NCBI GenBank assembly: GCA_007570785.1
Contig: ML664199.1
Coordinates: forward strand, 24,968,400-25,032,399
Length of the DNA: 64,000 nt
DNA from: Antilocapra americana
Lineage: Eukaryota > Chordata > Mammalia > Artiodactyla > Antilocapridae
Reading direction: 5' to 3'
Of the stretch, positions 43,973 to 55,886 are shown piece by piece. The position numbers and the translations under genes were made by a program. Numbering within the stretch: the stretch's first letter is position 1; each line of letters starts with the position of its first letter. Under the pieces are notes generated by a model. It saw only the letters and a list, made by a program, of their open reading frames with translations. It was not told where the DNA came from and made no database searches.

Positions 43973-44636
43973 TTCTTCTCACATAAAATACATCCAGAGC
44001 CATCACTTCAAGGCCAGTGGGCAGCTGCATGACTCCCTCATTCTCCCAGGCTGCATCTGTCTTCCTGCTCTGCTGTCTCTGGCACACTAGACCCAGCCTC
44101 AAGGTCACAAAATATTGCTAAGATCCAGGCATCACATACTCTAGCCCGATACAAGCAACTACCAACTGGGGGAAGGAAGCATAGGAAAAGGAGTCCTCCT
44201 TCCATTTGAATCGCTTCGATTGAGAAAGTTCCCAGAAAATTCTCTTAATACTCTACTTTCATCACCTTGCCCACACTTCCCTGTGTTTGTACTAAAATCC
44301 TGTTTCTAGCAGATAAATTTCTGTTATCCTCTTGAAATTTTATCATCCTCAAGAGCGGTCTATATGTGTGAACTAAGATGTAATGTGAGTTTTTGAGTCT
44401 CTGCATAATTCATTAATCACAGAATATTCTTAGAATTAGATCTAAATATTATGTCTATAGACTAAGCATCCACTTTTATGAATAAATTATTTTATATAAT
44501 ATACAACAGATCTGAATAGAATTAATATCTAAGGACCTAGAGCTGTGGTTCCCATTTCAGCAAAGCAAATTCTCTCTGTTGTGACAAATATTTGTCATGT
44601 ACACTGTACAGTCCAGAGACTTTAAAATCTTCCTAA
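43973..44636. other. No recognisable feature
   Basis: About 660 bases, AT-rich; no gene or repeat recognised. Confidence 0.4.
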
Positions 44637-46405
44637 AGTGATCAGTACAAAGAAATAGAGGAAAACAATAGAATGGAAAATACTAGAGATCTCTTCAAGA
44701 AAATTAGAGATACCAAGGGAACAGTTTATGCAAAGATGGGCACAAAAGACAGATATGGTATGGACCTAACAGAAGCAGAAGATATTAAGAAAGGGTGCAA
44801 GAATACACAGAAGAACTATACAAAAAAGATCTTCATGACCCAGATAATCACGATGATATGATCACTCACCTAGAGCCAGACATCCTGGAATGTGAAGTCA
44901 AGTGGGCCTTAGGAAGCATCACTACAAACAAAGCTAGTGGAGGTGATGGAATTCTAGTGGAGCTATTTCAAATCCTAAAAGATGATGCTGTGAAAGTGCT
45001 TCACTCAGTATGCCAGCAAATTTGAAACACTCAGCAGTGGCCACAGGACTGGAAAAGGTCAATTTTCATTCCAATCCCAAAGAAAGGCAATGCCAAAGAA
45101 TGCTCAAACTACCACACAATTGCACTCATCTCACACGATAGTAAAGCAATGCTCAAAATTCTCCAAGCCAGGCATCAACAGTACATGAACCGTGAATTTC
45201 CAGATGTTCAAGCTGATTTTAGAAAAGACAGAGGAACCAGAGATCAAATGCCAACATCCACTGGATCATAGAAAAAGCAAGAGAGTTCCAGAAAAACATC
45301 TATCTCTGCTTTACTGACTATGCCAAAGCCTTTGACTGTGTGGATCACAATAAACTGTAGAAAATTCTTAAAGAGATGGGAATACCAGACCACTTGAACT
45401 ACCTCTTGAGAAATCTGTGTGCAGGTCAGGAAGCAACAGTTAGAACTGGACACGAAACAACAGACTGGTTCCATGTAGGAAAATGAGTACATCAAGGCTG
45501 TATATTGTCACCTTGTAGAGTACACCTTAAATGCGGAGTACATCATGAGAAACGCTGGGCTGGATGAAGCACAAGTTGGAATCAAGATTGCCAGGAGAAA
45601 TATCAATAACCTCAGGTATGCAGATGACACCACCCTTATGGCAGAAAGTGAAGAGGAACTAAAAAGCCTCTTGATGAAAGTGAAAGAGGAGAGTGAAAAA
45701 GTTGGCTTAAAGCTCAGCATTCAGAAAACTAAAATCATGGCATCTGGTCCCATCACTTCATGGCAAATAGATGGGGAAACAGTGGAAACAGTGGCAGACT
45801 TTATTTTTGAGGGGCTCCAAAATCACTGTACATAGTGACTGCAGCCATGAAATTAAAAGATCCTTACTCCTTGGAAGAAAAGTTATGACTGACCTAGACA
45901 GCATATTAAAAAGCAGAGACATTACTTTGCAAACAAAGGTCTGTCTAGTCAAGGCTATGGTTTTTCCAGTGGTCATGTATGGATATGAGAGTTGGACCAT
46001 AAAGAAAGCTGAGCACCGAAGAATTGATGCTTTTGCATTGTGGTGTTGGAGAAGACTCTTGAGAGTCCCTTGTACTACAACGAGAGCCAACCAATCCATC
46101 CTAAAGGAAATCAGTCCTGAATATTCATTGGAAGGACATGAGTCTGAAGATGAAACTCCAATACTTTGGCCACCTGATGTGAAGAACTGACTCATTTGAA
46201 AAGACCCTGATGCTGTGAAAGATTGAAGGCAGGAGGAGAAGGGGATGACAGAGGATAAGATGGTTGGATGGAATCACTGACTCAATCTATATGAGTCTGA
46301 GTAAACTCTGGGAGTTGGTGATAGACAGGGGAGTCCTAGTGTGCTGCAGTCTATGGGGTCTCAAAGAGTTGGACACAACTGAGCAACTGAACTGAACTCA
46401 ACTGA
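44637..46405 (+). mobile_element. BovB LINE, 1.77 kb, 5' truncated, sense
   Basis: A continuous BovB from the region between endonuclease and reverse transcriptase to the 3' tail ('gaactgaactcaactga'). It lacks the endonuclease. The reverse transcriptase core is readable in pieces: the Asp-Tyr-Ala-Lys-Ala-Phe-Asp motif A near 45315-45340 and Tyr-Ala-Asp-Asp at 45617-45628. Stops interrupt it (for example a TAG after the Asn-Lys-Leu motif near 45358), so it is not functional. Frames of 62-139 codons here are fragments of this element or its antisense. Confidence 0.95.
45545..45835 (+). pseudogene. BovB reverse transcriptase fragment
   Basis: A 96-codon open stretch in the BovB frame holds the Tyr-Ala-Asp-Asp catalytic motif at residues 25-28 and the following thumb-like part to the conserved Ile-Met-Ala-Ser-Gly-Pro segment. 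It is lost to a frameshift near 45810. The protein would have copied BovB RNA at nicked target DNA. Confidence 0.9.
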
Positions 46406-47102
46406 AAGGCAGCGTTTGTGGATTTCAGGCCAGACTCATTCGAATTTACACAGTAGGTTTATCCAGGTCAAATTATCCCTGGCTTTAGGAGAGAAGCTAG
46501 AGCTTCATTAGACACTCAGACAAGACCCCCAACCTGCAAACACAAATTCATATTAAACTTAAGAACTGAGCACTGACTGACCACTGACTTGAATGCAAAT
46601 GTCATCAGTATAGGTAACATCCAGAGCTGGGGTTCATCAGTATGCAACTTGCTAGTTGTGTCACACTTGGTAGTTAATTGCCCAATTCATGCAACTGACA
46701 GCAAATCACAGATGACAAAACACACAATCTTGACAACCAGGAGTGACATGTCTAGAGATCTCTGTGAGATAGATATTCTCCTTGAGTTGATACTGCAAAA
46801 AGGTTGATTGAGGATGAAATTTTTCTTAAGCATCCTGGGGTTAGAGGCAGGATTACAGCCCAGCTCTTTTATCTTTTATTATAAAAATAAGTTGTATCTC
46901 AAAATATAAATTCTTGCAGTCAGCTCTATCAGAAAATATAAAATAGATCCTGCTTCTATAGAGGGTGTGTGATGTCATAAGATTGATTAACTAGCACCAA
47001 GCCCTTCATAATCAAGAAGGAGGCTTCTACTTCATAAAACCTTCCAAGGCTATGCATTTCTTCCTGATTTTAGTTTTGACTATATTCTCTAAGTGTTAAA
47101 AA
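46406..47102. other. No recognisable feature
   Basis: About 700 bases. A 72-codon plus frame (46589-46807) has no recognised domain. Confidence 0.4.
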
Positions 47103-47200
47103 ACTTTTTTTTGACCACACCACACAGCATGTGAGATCTTAGTTTCCTGACCAGGGATCCAACCCATGCTCCCTGCCCTGGACCACCAGGGAAGTCCCCT
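47103..47200 (-). mobile_element. Short CHR-like SINE, antisense
   Basis: 'ttttttttgaccacaccaca', 'gtgagatcttagtttcctgac', then 'ggaccaccagggaagtccc', the complement of the head. About 25 bases of the middle are deleted. Confidence 0.85.
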
Positions 47201-47829
47201 GAGAATTTATATGAAGTAATTTCTTCTCTAGGTATTTTGACTGTTCAGTTCTTAATACATCATTGACATAGGGGTTATTTAGAAGGATATTACTGAATTT
47301 CCAAGAATTTAAGTTTTTTTATTATCATTTATTTTTTGTTTGCTTGCTTTTATTTTTAAGGAGGGTATTTTTAAAAATTTTAACACAGGTTTACTGTTGA
47401 TTTCAGTTTCTATGGCAAGAAAATATGTGCAAAATCTCAGCCTTTTGGAAATTATCAAATAGATACTTCCTGACATTTTTTATATATTATGGATGGGACG
47501 CATAGAAATGGTAACAGTTGAACAGCACACTGGATGAATGGATGAGACTGTCTGGTGGGTGGGTGGGGCACTGACTACCTAGGCCCTTCCTGGTTTTCTG
47601 GATAACTAAGAGGAACCGAATCTCAGCACATTTGTGCACCATTTGTAGTACACTGGTTGTTCTGTGTTAAAGAGTCCTTGATGGTCTAGTATTTAACTAA
47701 GAAACCAGAGGGTATACCACTTACATCCTACTTAGAATACAGCATGCTAAATGTTTGAGTAAAATGTTGCTTTAATTTGCTGGATTCTTGTTTAACTTCT
47801 GTTCTCTTAATCTGTCAAATTCTGAAAGA
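47201..47829. other. No recognisable feature
   Basis: About 630 bases of T-rich DNA; nothing recognised. Confidence 0.35.
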
Positions 47830-48890
47830 ATTCTGATTACTCTTAATGTTGAACATCTTATCACATTTTTGTCTTTCTAGATTTTTCTTCTGTGAATTTC
47901 CTGTTTATATCCTTGGACCATTTTTCTTCAATTTTCTATTTTTCCTATAACGATGTATTTATCAATAGCCTCATATGAATTATTTATAGTTCTAAATATA
48001 AATCAGTTCTTTGACTGATATAGCTTTTTCCAGTACTCTTGCCTGGAGAATCCCATGGACGGAGGAGCCTGGTGGGCTGCAGTCCATGGGGTCGCTAAGT
48101 CAGACACGACTGAGCGACTTCACTTTCACTTTCCTGCGTTGGAGAAGGAAATGGCAACCCACTCCAGTGTTCTTGCCTGGAATCCCAGGGATGGGGGAGC
48201 TTGGTGGGCTGCCGTCTATGGGGTCGCACGACTGAAGCGACTTAGCAGCAGCAGCAGTCTATCTTTCGAATCTTACATGTGCTGCCTTTTGCTATACGGG
48301 TTTTCAAAAATTTATAGTCAAAGTATCAATTTTTACCTTTATAATTTGTTCTGTTTGTCTCATTGAAGTATTTCCCTATCTTTCATCTTACTAGTTTTAA
48401 AGATTTTTAAAAATAATTAAAATCTTGATCCACCATGTGTTTATTTACACATATAGTTCAAAGTGTCTAGATTTTTTTCAGTTTGGAAAACCAATTATTA
48501 TTCTTTCAAAAGATTTTAATATTTCCTCTATTAAATACCAAGGTCACTTTAAAATAAATTCATTGGGTATAATTAAATACTTAACAGCTAAAAACAAAAT
48601 ATCTGTATACATATTGTTGAAATAATTACGTCTCTACCATTAGTGTTTGGGTCAACTGTACCTTTATCACCTCCATTAATGATTTTCTAATTGTGCTCAT
48701 TTTATAATAGAAAAATGGTAACTTGTGGTTATATAAATTTGAATTCCTTTAATTATTTATGAAAGGTCTACTTTTGTGTTTATCAATCATTCCATATTGC
48801 TTTTCTTCTGTGAATTTTCAACTCATGTCACTAGAAAATTTTTCAATTGGTGTCTTCTACAATTTTTCCTTTAACTGTCTCTAAGGTCTA
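47830..48890 (-). mobile_element. Old L1 ORF2/3' region relic, antisense
   Basis: 'ccttggaccatttttcttc', 'aatcagttctttgactgat' before a SINE, then 'aatcttgatccaccatgtg' and 'tcagtttggaaaaccaatt' after it, are complements of late L1 ORF2 sequence of an old L1M type. It is very degraded. Confidence 0.6.
48026..48262 (+). mobile_element. BOV-A2 SINE dimer, sense
   Basis: Two BOV-A units in tandem: the first starts partway ('ttccagtactcttgcctgg') and ends 'cacgactgagcgacttcac', the linker holds 'tttcactttc', the second runs 'ttggagaaggaaatggcaac' to 'actgaagcgacttagcagc', followed by an AGC repeat tail. It lies inside the antisense L1 relic. Little divergence, so fairly young. Confidence 0.95.
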
Positions 48891-48997
48891 TTTTTACCCT
48901 TTGTTTCAAATATCTTGAGTCAGAAAGAATATTTTGATGATAACCTGCTTGAGAAGGTTGAGTAAATGTGTCTCAGAGCAGTGTCTGGCACATAGAG
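48891..48997. other. Short spacer
   Basis: No feature recognised in about 100 bases between an L1 relic and a SINE. Confidence 0.3.
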
Positions 48998-49216
48998 TGG
49001 TGGTGCTCAGTCGCTCAGTGGTGTCTGACTCTGCGACCCCATGGACTGTAGCCCACCAGACTCTACCCATGCGACTCTTCAGGCAAGAAAACTAGAATGG
49101 GTTACCATTTCCTTTGCCAGGGTATCTTCCCAACCCAGGAATTGAGCCTGCATCTCTTATGACTCCTGCATTGGCAAGTGGGTCCTTTACCACTAGCGCC
49201 ACCTGGGAAGCCCCTG
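48998..49216 (-). mobile_element. Bov-tA SINE, antisense
   Basis: 'gtgctcagtcgctcagtgg' tail complement, 'accccatggactgtagccc', then 'tttaccactagcgccacctgg' head complement. A small insertion ('cttatgactc') sits near 49158. Confidence 0.93.
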
Positions 49217-49675
49217 AACATAATAAATCCTCATGAAAAACTGGTCATTATTGTTAACAATGGCAAGTCATTTCTTTTCCGATCCTGGAGATAACATTTC
49301 AGTGAAGTCATGTGGATCAATTCTGCTGATTAGACTCATGAGATGGGGAAGGCATACACACTAATGTGAATATTCATGGTAAAAATGCCAAAAGTCAGAA
49401 TTTTGCATGAAAATTCCTGAGGAAATGTTGGAGAGCAACCTCCCAGAATCTAAACAAGTCCAGCACTTCCAGCACTTCTGTAAACACTGGAGTGATTCAC
49501 ACTGATTTGCATTCAGAGGCCTTGTTAGAATCCAGAAAATGCACATGTGGATGCTGGAAGCACACTCACAGCAGAGAGAAGCCCTCTTTGAAAAGCCCCT
49601 GAGAATGCAGACAAGGTAACAATAAATCCAGCTCCTTCCTCGCGTTCACTTCACAAACTTGTTGAAAAAAAGCAT
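49217..49675. other. No recognisable feature
   Basis: About 460 bases; a 61-codon minus frame has no domain. Confidence 0.4.
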
Positions 49676-49825
49676 TTCTTGTATACCCATGGCGGTTTCA
49701 TGTCAATGTATGGCAAAACCAACACAATAAAGTAAAGAAAATTTTTTAAAAAAATAATAATAAAATAAAATGGATAACCATCAATGTCCTACTGTACATA
49801 AATAAATAAATAAATAAAGGTTCTC
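49676..49825 (+). mobile_element. Young ruminant L1 3' terminus with A-rich tail
   Basis: 'tgtatacccatggcggtttc', 'atgtcaatgtatggcaaaacc', 'aacacaataaagtaaag' is the last 60-70 bases of the L1_BT-type 3' UTR, followed by A-rich sequence. A separate (AAAT)n run at 49797-49817 may be part of the same tail or a distinct element. Confidence 0.8.
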
Positions 49826-49924
49826 CCTTGTAGTGCATAGATGCACAGAATTTATGGGCACATGGCAGGTATGCAATAAATATTTATTTTGTGAAAGATG
49901 ACTAAAGATATTCCTTTAAACAAT

Positions 49925-50105
49925 GGTGGGGCTGGTGGTAAAGGTTCCGCCTGCCAGTGCAGGAGACATAAGAGATATGGGTTCGAACCCACTCCAGTTT
50001 TTGTGCCAGGAGACTCCCGTGGACAGAGGAGCCTGGCAAGGTACAGTCCATAGAGTCACAAAGAGTTGGAATTGACTGAAGCAACTTAGCACTCAAGCAT
50101 GCTCA
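49925..50105 (+). mobile_element. Bov-tA SINE, sense, internally deleted
   Basis: 'ggtggtaaaggttccgcctg' head, 'tgggttcgaacccactccag' where the B-box region is joined directly to the later 'actccag' (the 'gatcccctggagaagg' block is missing), then 'gacagaggagcctggcaag' and tail 'ttgactgaagcaacttagc'. Confidence 0.92.
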
Positions 50106-50309
50106 GCACTATAAATGTATTCCTGCTTTCACAATTTTGAGTGATCCTGTCTTTCAAATATGTATGATACATACCAAAATAACATGTCTTCTTCTCAAAC
50201 AATAAAATTGTAATGAGACTTTCATCATTTACATATTTCTCATATGTGTGTCAGCACTACAGAGAACACATGACATTAATGAATGTTAACCTATTGACAC
50301 AATTTTTTG
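50106..50309. other. No recognisable feature
   Basis: About 200 bases; nothing recognised. Confidence 0.3.
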
Positions 50310-50420
50310 CCACATTACTGCATATCATGCAGGTTCTTAGTTCCTTGCCCAGGGATCGAAGCCAAGTTCTCTGTATTGGAAGCTCAGTCTTAACAGCTGG
50401 ACCACCATGGAAGTCCTATT
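50310..50420 (-). mobile_element. Short CHR-like SINE, antisense
   Basis: 'ttttttgccacattactgc', 'ggttcttagttccttgccc', 'agggatcgaagccaagttc' and head complement 'agctggaccaccatggaag'. Confidence 0.82.
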
Positions 50421-51099
50421 CATTTATAATCAAATTTTACAACCAAGTTTATTTCCTAAATTTAAAATTTTTTATTCTTCTTCTACTGAGATGAATATGA
50501 TGCTTTTTCTTCTAATATTGCTCTTTTTCCATAAATGAAAACTAATGCATGAAAACATAGCAAGTTCTCAGGGGGAGGGGATAAATTCTGGTAACTGAAA
50601 CTTAGAGCTGTAATCACAAACACTCTTTTTAAACTTTAACCAATTTCATTCACGTCATGATATTTGTTACACACATTCTTGTTTTACTAAGCTGATTTCA
50701 CATGACACTGGGTTTGCAGGGCCAATCTTATATTGCCTTGTTTATTTTATGCTTAGCATGAGCATTCTAATTTAGGACACTTCCACCCACCATATCAAGA
50801 TGCTTCCAGTAATGTCACATGAAATTTCAGGAATTCCACAGGTGTGAATAACTGGAACACCTTATACATTTGTCAAAAGGGTAGAATTTGTATCAAGTAA
50901 GAAGATGAAACACTGCTATTAAGAAAGCACTACTAGTATTCAAAAATAATATAGCCATCAAATTAGCAATTTAAGCAATATTAAGCAAATTTGTAAAGAA
51001 CAAAACTATGTAAATTAAAACCACTAAATGGATTTCTAACATTACTCATATAGATTTTAAATTTTAAGAAGTAGAATTCTCTAACTTGCATTTTCACTT
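50421..51099. other. No recognisable feature
   Basis: About 680 bases of AT-rich DNA; nothing recognised. Confidence 0.4.
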
Positions 51100-51360
51100 A
51101 ATAAAACATAATATTGGAAGTTCCAGCCACAATAGTCAGACAAGAAAAAGAAAGAAAAGGCATCTAAATTGGAAGGGAAGAAGTAAAACTGTCACCAGCT
51201 GCAAAAGGAAAGATAATATATATAGAAAAGTCTAAAATCTCTATTATAAACCATTAGAACAAATAAATAAATTCAGTAAAATTGCAGCATACAAGGTTAA
51301 TACATTGAAATATGTTGGTTTTTTATATATTAATAACAAACTATCAGAAAGAGATGGCAA
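51100..51360 (+). mobile_element. L1 ORF2 reverse transcriptase relic, sense
   Basis: 'gttccagccacaatagtcaga', 'gggaagaagtaaaactgtcac', 'gaaaagtctaaaatctct' and 'acaaggttaatacattgaa' follow the L1 ORF2 reverse transcriptase region, with the catalytic Phe-Ala-Asp-Asp lost (51195-51215 is replaced by unrelated bases). A truncated internal piece without a 3' tail. Confidence 0.7.
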
Positions 51361-51825
51361 GAGTGTCTTCAGCCCTCCCACTGTGAAAGTCAAGTTCTTA
51401 GAACAGCCTGCCTGGCTCCATACACCCCAGCCCCAGTCCCTCACCTCTTCCATCCTAATGCTCATTTCCTTCAGCTTACACCTGACAAGGCTTGAGTCCA
51501 CTCTGGGTTCTTGTGTTTGCTGTTTCCTGGCCTGCATTCTCTTCCCAGAAGAGTGACTGTTTTTACTAAAATACAACTTCTCCAATAAGGACTTTGAGCA
51601 ATCCTCACGTTCCCAATCTTCTTTTGCTGCTTTATATTTCTTCCAGAATACTTATCACCATAGGATACTATTTCTCTTTAATTCTATGTTTAATATCCAT
51701 CACTCCCCCATTGCAATAATCATTTATTCCTGTGTTATCATTAGTGTGTAGAAAAGTCAGACATACTCTAGGTGCCTAAGAAATGTTGGTTGAATAAATA
51801 TGGAGTACTTGTATTTAGACACATG
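51361..51825. other. No recognisable feature
   Basis: About 460 bases; frames of 83 (plus) and 113 codons (minus) overlap each other and the L1 piece, with no domain. Confidence 0.4.
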
Positions 51826-51965
51826 AGTGAGTAAGTAAGTGACAGTTGTTCATTCCTGTCAGACTCTTTGGGACCCCATGGACTGTAACCCACCAGGCTC
51901 CTCTGTCCATGGAATTCTCTAGGCAAGAGTACTGGAGTGAATTGCCATTTCCTTCTCCAATGTAG
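51826..51965 (-). mobile_element. Bov-A SINE monomer, antisense
   Basis: 'agtgacagttgttcattcctg' tail complement, 'gaccccatggactgtaaccc', 'caggctcctctgtccatgg', 'tgccatttccttctccaatg'. It stops before the tRNA-like head, so it is a BOV-A unit or a headless Bov-tA. A (GTAA)n-like patch at 51828-51841 precedes it. Confidence 0.9.
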
Positions 51966-51989
51966 AAACATACTATGTCTCTAAATTTA

Positions 51990-52650
51990 ATCACCTTCAA
52001 CATCTTTTTTAAGCATTTATATATGTTTTCATGCTTCTCTGTGATAAGAATGTGTTTTCTATAATATTTTAAACTGGATATTAATAAGGTATTAAAAAGC
52101 TATTGTTTTGTAGTTTGGTTTTTTGGTCAGTCATCTTGCTGAACGATATCACATTTTCTTTCTTACCAGTTTCTAGATAGATCATATCTTGTCTGCAGAC
52201 GATACCAACTTTTCTCTTCTCCAATGTTACTATTCCTTATTTGTTTCTCTTTTTTATGTACAAAGCGTTAAAATGCTGGAGGTGGGCTGCTTTTCTTATT
52301 CCAGGCTCTGGTAAGAATGACTCATGTTTCATCACTAAATAGGGTTTAGTTTTAGTAGTGCAGTTTTCTGGTAGTTTTATAAAAGTAAGGAAATTTTCTT
52401 TCAAGCTTACTAAGCATTTTTATTAAAAATAGTAGACTTTGATAATTCCTATTTCAGCATCAATTGAGAGAATCATTTTTAATGTTAAAATTTTTAATCT
52501 TTTTAATCCATTACTAAGTAATATAGTGGTTTTTTGCATAAATAAATGTCTTAGAATTGAACCATTTATGTATTCCTCAGGTAAATGACAACTGGTCATA
52601 AATTATTATTCCTTTCTGAAAAGTTTTAAGTAATGGTTAATACATGTATC
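51990..52650 (-). mobile_element. Old L1 ORF2 relic, antisense
   Basis: 'tctagatagatcatatcttg', 'aattgagagaatcatttttaa', 'gaattgaaccatttatgtatt' and 'caactggtcataaattattat' are complements of the L1 reverse transcriptase region, in order. Badly decayed. Confidence 0.6.
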
Positions 52651-52744
52651 TGGAGAGAGAGTGGAGGAAGGAGAGAGGATAGTTAGACTATAAAACATTG
52701 CAATAAAATGAATAATTGAAAATCTTTATCAGAATTCAGCTCAA

Positions 52745-52895
52745 TATAATGTGGCCTGGATGGGAGGGGAGTTTGGGGGAGAATGGATATTTGTATATGT
52801 ATGGCTGAGTCCCTTTGCTGTCCACCTGAAACTATTATGACATAGTGCTAATTGGCTATACTCAAATATAAAATAAAAAGTTAAAAAAAAAACTT
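52745..52895 (+). mobile_element. L1 3' UTR end, sense
   Basis: 'gatgggaggggagtttggggg', 'atggctgagtccctttgctg', 'cacctgaaactattatgac' and the end 'caaatataaaataaaaag' then an A-run. Same L1 subfamily as 16945-17070 and better preserved. Confidence 0.87.
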
Positions 52896-53769
52896 TATCT
52901 TAAGAACCATTGCATCTAATTTTGTACTGTTCTCTATCAAATCTCTGACTCCCCACTGTCCTGAGTTTTGTAATTATCACTTCTTTTCTTGTTTGTTAAT
53001 AGTCTCTCTATATATGTAACTGTAGAGATAGCTATATATAACTATATAACTCTCTATATAGCTATAACACAAACTAATGTATATAAGTATATTGTACATA
53101 AAAGATTTGTGTGTGTATATATGCACATATACACATACAGATGGATCTTAAGATTTTAGATTTTTCCAAACTATTTTTAAAGGACCCAGTTCAACATAGA
53201 TGAGGTCTTTGAGAATCATAAAGTAAGAATAACACCTAAGGCCAAAGGAAAACAATACTGTGCAGCAATCCAGAGTGCCTACTTAGTTTTAATTATCTCT
53301 TTTAAATTCTTTCATGGAAAGCCAGTGGTTTCCAAGGGAGGAAGTTGGTGTTATTCAGAGGTGGGTAGTTCTAAGCAGAACCTCAGCCAGTTTTCTTTCT
53401 TCGTCCTCTCTTTGATCTGTGAATTGGCTTAAATCTTGCTTGTCTTTAGACAAAACTTTTGCTCCCTGCCAATTCCTTTATCTATGTAACCAGGCAAAGG
53501 TCTTAAAAATGAACCCTGGGATGCTTTATAGGCATTGCATGAGCTCTGCCTGTGTCAGCTTATGGAGAGTAGTGCCCCAGGATCATTAAAACCATCGCAG
53601 ATGCTTCTTTCAGAGACTCTTCTGAAGGAGAAAAATATCTAAATATATTTGTAAGAAATAGACACCCACAGAATTACTAACTAATCTGCAAGTGCTCTAA
53701 AAGACAAGTCCTTGCAAAATACTATATAATAAAGTTATTTGATCTTTAGACGAGAATTTAATCGAAGAA
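52896..53769. other. Unassigned; AT-rich hairpin-prone patch
   Basis: About 870 bases. At 53011-53075 overlapping words such as agagatagctatatata and tatatagctataac form inverted repeats; at 53100-53140 there is a TG/TA/CA patch. No gene was recognised. Confidence 0.4.
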
Positions 53770-54019
53770 GAGAGTTTTATTTTTATTTATTTATTTTATT
53801 TTTATTTACATTATCATGTTGGTTTTGCCATACATTGACATGAATCTGCCATGGGTATACATGTGTTCCCCTTCCAGAACCCCCCTCCCACCTGCCTCCC
53901 AATTTCATCCTTCTGGGTCATCCCAGTGTACCAGCCCTGAGCACGCTATAGCATGCATCAAACCTGGGCTGGCGATTCATTTCACATATGATAATTTACA
54001 TGTTTCCATGAGAGTTTTA
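53770..54019 (-). mobile_element. Young L1_BT 3' end with 10-bp target duplication
   Basis: The word gagagtttta occurs at 53770-53779 and 54010-54019. Between them is a T-rich tail then the complement of the L1_BT 3' UTR ('ttggttttgccatacattgac', 'catgggtatacatgtgttcc', 'gggtcatcccagtgtaccag', 'ggctggcgattcatttcaca'). A heavily 5'-truncated, little-diverged insertion of about 230 bases; recent in evolutionary terms. Confidence 0.93.
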
Positions 54020-54704
54020 AATAACTTAATGTGTTTCAATGTTTGTGTCTTTTCCCATTTGTCCGAAGGAACAAACTTTCCTTTGAATGTCAAGGACCAA
54101 ATCCGTTGGCAGGAACTGAAAAACATTTTTTGCACTTTGCTTGTGTATTGTGATTGTAACTCATCCCATGATCAGCACACACAGAAGGCCACAGAACCTA
54201 ACTGAGAAGACTCTGTCAGAGTTGAAAGGCTTCCTGTATAAGCCACTGCCCTCTACAGCTTTTCTGACAAGTGATGACCCTGATATCTCTCAGGATTTAT
54301 TCTGATTTTGAGAATCAGCCCTTGCATCAGAGAAAACTGGGGATCCTTGAGCTGTGCAGTATGCAACATACACAACTGTACATGTGGCCCTCTCCCCTCT
54401 TGCATGACATTGTCAAGATGAACTTGCGTTGTGGGAAGCATGTGACTCAAACTAACACAGTCAGATTCTTCTGCTTAGAATTGGAATTTTGAAATGAGCC
54501 AAGTGATGCATTCAGTCCAAAGACGGCACCTGGTAAGGTGGTCCATTAGTTCTCCCCTGTCCCTGATCTGTCCTAGTTAGGGACAGGACACCTAACTCTT
54601 CAGCTTTTAGATCTATCCCGTGGGCTACATGAACTCTGAGCAATCTCTATATATGTATAGCTGGAGTTACATAGTTTTAAAATTATTCAGAGATTGCTTT
54701 GATT
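54020..54704. other. No recognisable feature
   Basis: About 680 bases. A 129-codon plus frame (53816-54205) is half L1 complement and half unknown, so it is not a gene. Two overlapping 65-73 codon frames have no domain. Confidence 0.45.
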
Positions 54705-54908
54705 GCTGGCTAAGACCTTGATGCTGGGAAAGTTTAAAGGCAAACGGAGAAGGGGGCAGCAGGGATGAGATGTGTGGCATCACCAACTCAATGGGCATGA
54801 GTGTGAGCAAACTCTGGGAGATAGTGAAGGACAGGGGAGCCTGGTATGCTGCAGTCCATGGTGTTGCAAAGAGTTGGACATGACTTAGCGTCTGAACAGC
54901 AACAAGGT
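54705..54908 (+). mobile_element. BovB LINE 3' fragment, short
   Basis: The last 200 bases of BovB, sense: 'gatgctgggaaagtttaaagg', 'gggagatagtgaaggacag', 'gcctggtatgctgcagtcc' and tail 'gacttagcgtctgaacagc'. Confidence 0.9.
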
Positions 54909-55474
54909 CCATTGCTCACAGCACCTGTGCCCTGATAGGAACTGCATTTGCTGAGATCCCTGATTGTAGACTTTCTGAGCTTCCTTAAAAACACTGTCTT
55001 TTACATATTTTCAGGGCAGGATCATATTCACTTTCAGCTCTTAATTCCACACCCACTACTGTGCATATACAGTTACTCAGCCTATGACTCAGGGCCCTCC
55101 CCCTCAAACTCCTACCCCCTCAGCCAGGAAGACTTCTTGAAATTCAGGGTGTGATGGGGACTCGCTTGAGAGGTGGGTCTCGCCCAAGCCATTCGGCCCA
55201 TTCTGCTGTTTTACAGTCTATGAATTTCAGTTAATGTTTTAGGTCTGTGCTTACGTGCTGAGAAAGGAAGTAATAAAAGACTATACTTGGAAAAAGTCAA
55301 CTTGTTAATCATGGTAAATACCAATAAAACCAAAATGTCACATTGTGACAAGCCGATGAGCACGTAGTCTGAGGTGAATCTCCTTGAGAATTGAAATAAG
55401 AAAACTTCTCCATGTTAACTATTGGTAGAACATCCATTCAAGGCATCTGTTAGAATACACACGGGAAGGGGGAG
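54909..55474. other. Unassigned; purine run beside LTR
   Basis: About 560 bases with no recognised gene. The last bases before the LTR, about 55463-55474, are a pure purine run gggaagggggag. In a provirus such a run is the polypurine tract just upstream of the 3' LTR. No env or gag sequence was recognised upstream. Confidence 0.45.
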
Positions 55475-55794
55475 TGTTGGTTTGCCAATAGCTGCTCCTG
55501 TGTTCCACTTCACACCTGTTAGGAGAAGCACACCAACTGAAAACCTCCACCCTGGCCAGGCACCATAGTAACCATTTCATGAGTTGTTTTATGACAGGAG
55601 GTCCTGGTAAGGAACACGGAACTAATAAGCCACCACTAACCGGAAGAATTCTGGAAGGGTCAAAAGATGACACCACGTGTCCAACCATCTACCAGATGGC
55701 ATCCATCATTGCTTGGCTGAGCAATGACTGCACCACTAGGAAGGACCCTGAGTCAGTGATTGGTCAGAGACAACCCAGAAACGAATCCCATCAC

Positions 55795-55801
55795 CATAAA
55801 A
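55795..55801 (+). promoter_or_regulatory. LTR TATA-like box
   Basis: CATAAAA, about 80 bases upstream of the poly(A) signal, in the place expected for the U3 promoter. A weaker match than the class II LTR's. Confidence 0.55.
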
Positions 55802-55880
55802 CCCAAGACAGCAAGCCACATGGCAGAGCAGTTCTCCTAAGTTCCCTTACCCTACTGCTCTCTACTGGGTGCTCCGTCCC

Positions 55881-55886
55881 AATAAA
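55881..55886 (+). terminator. LTR polyadenylation signal
   Basis: AATAAA in the R region, followed within 25 bases by a T/G-rich stretch, the usual layout in class I LTRs. Confidence 0.7.
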
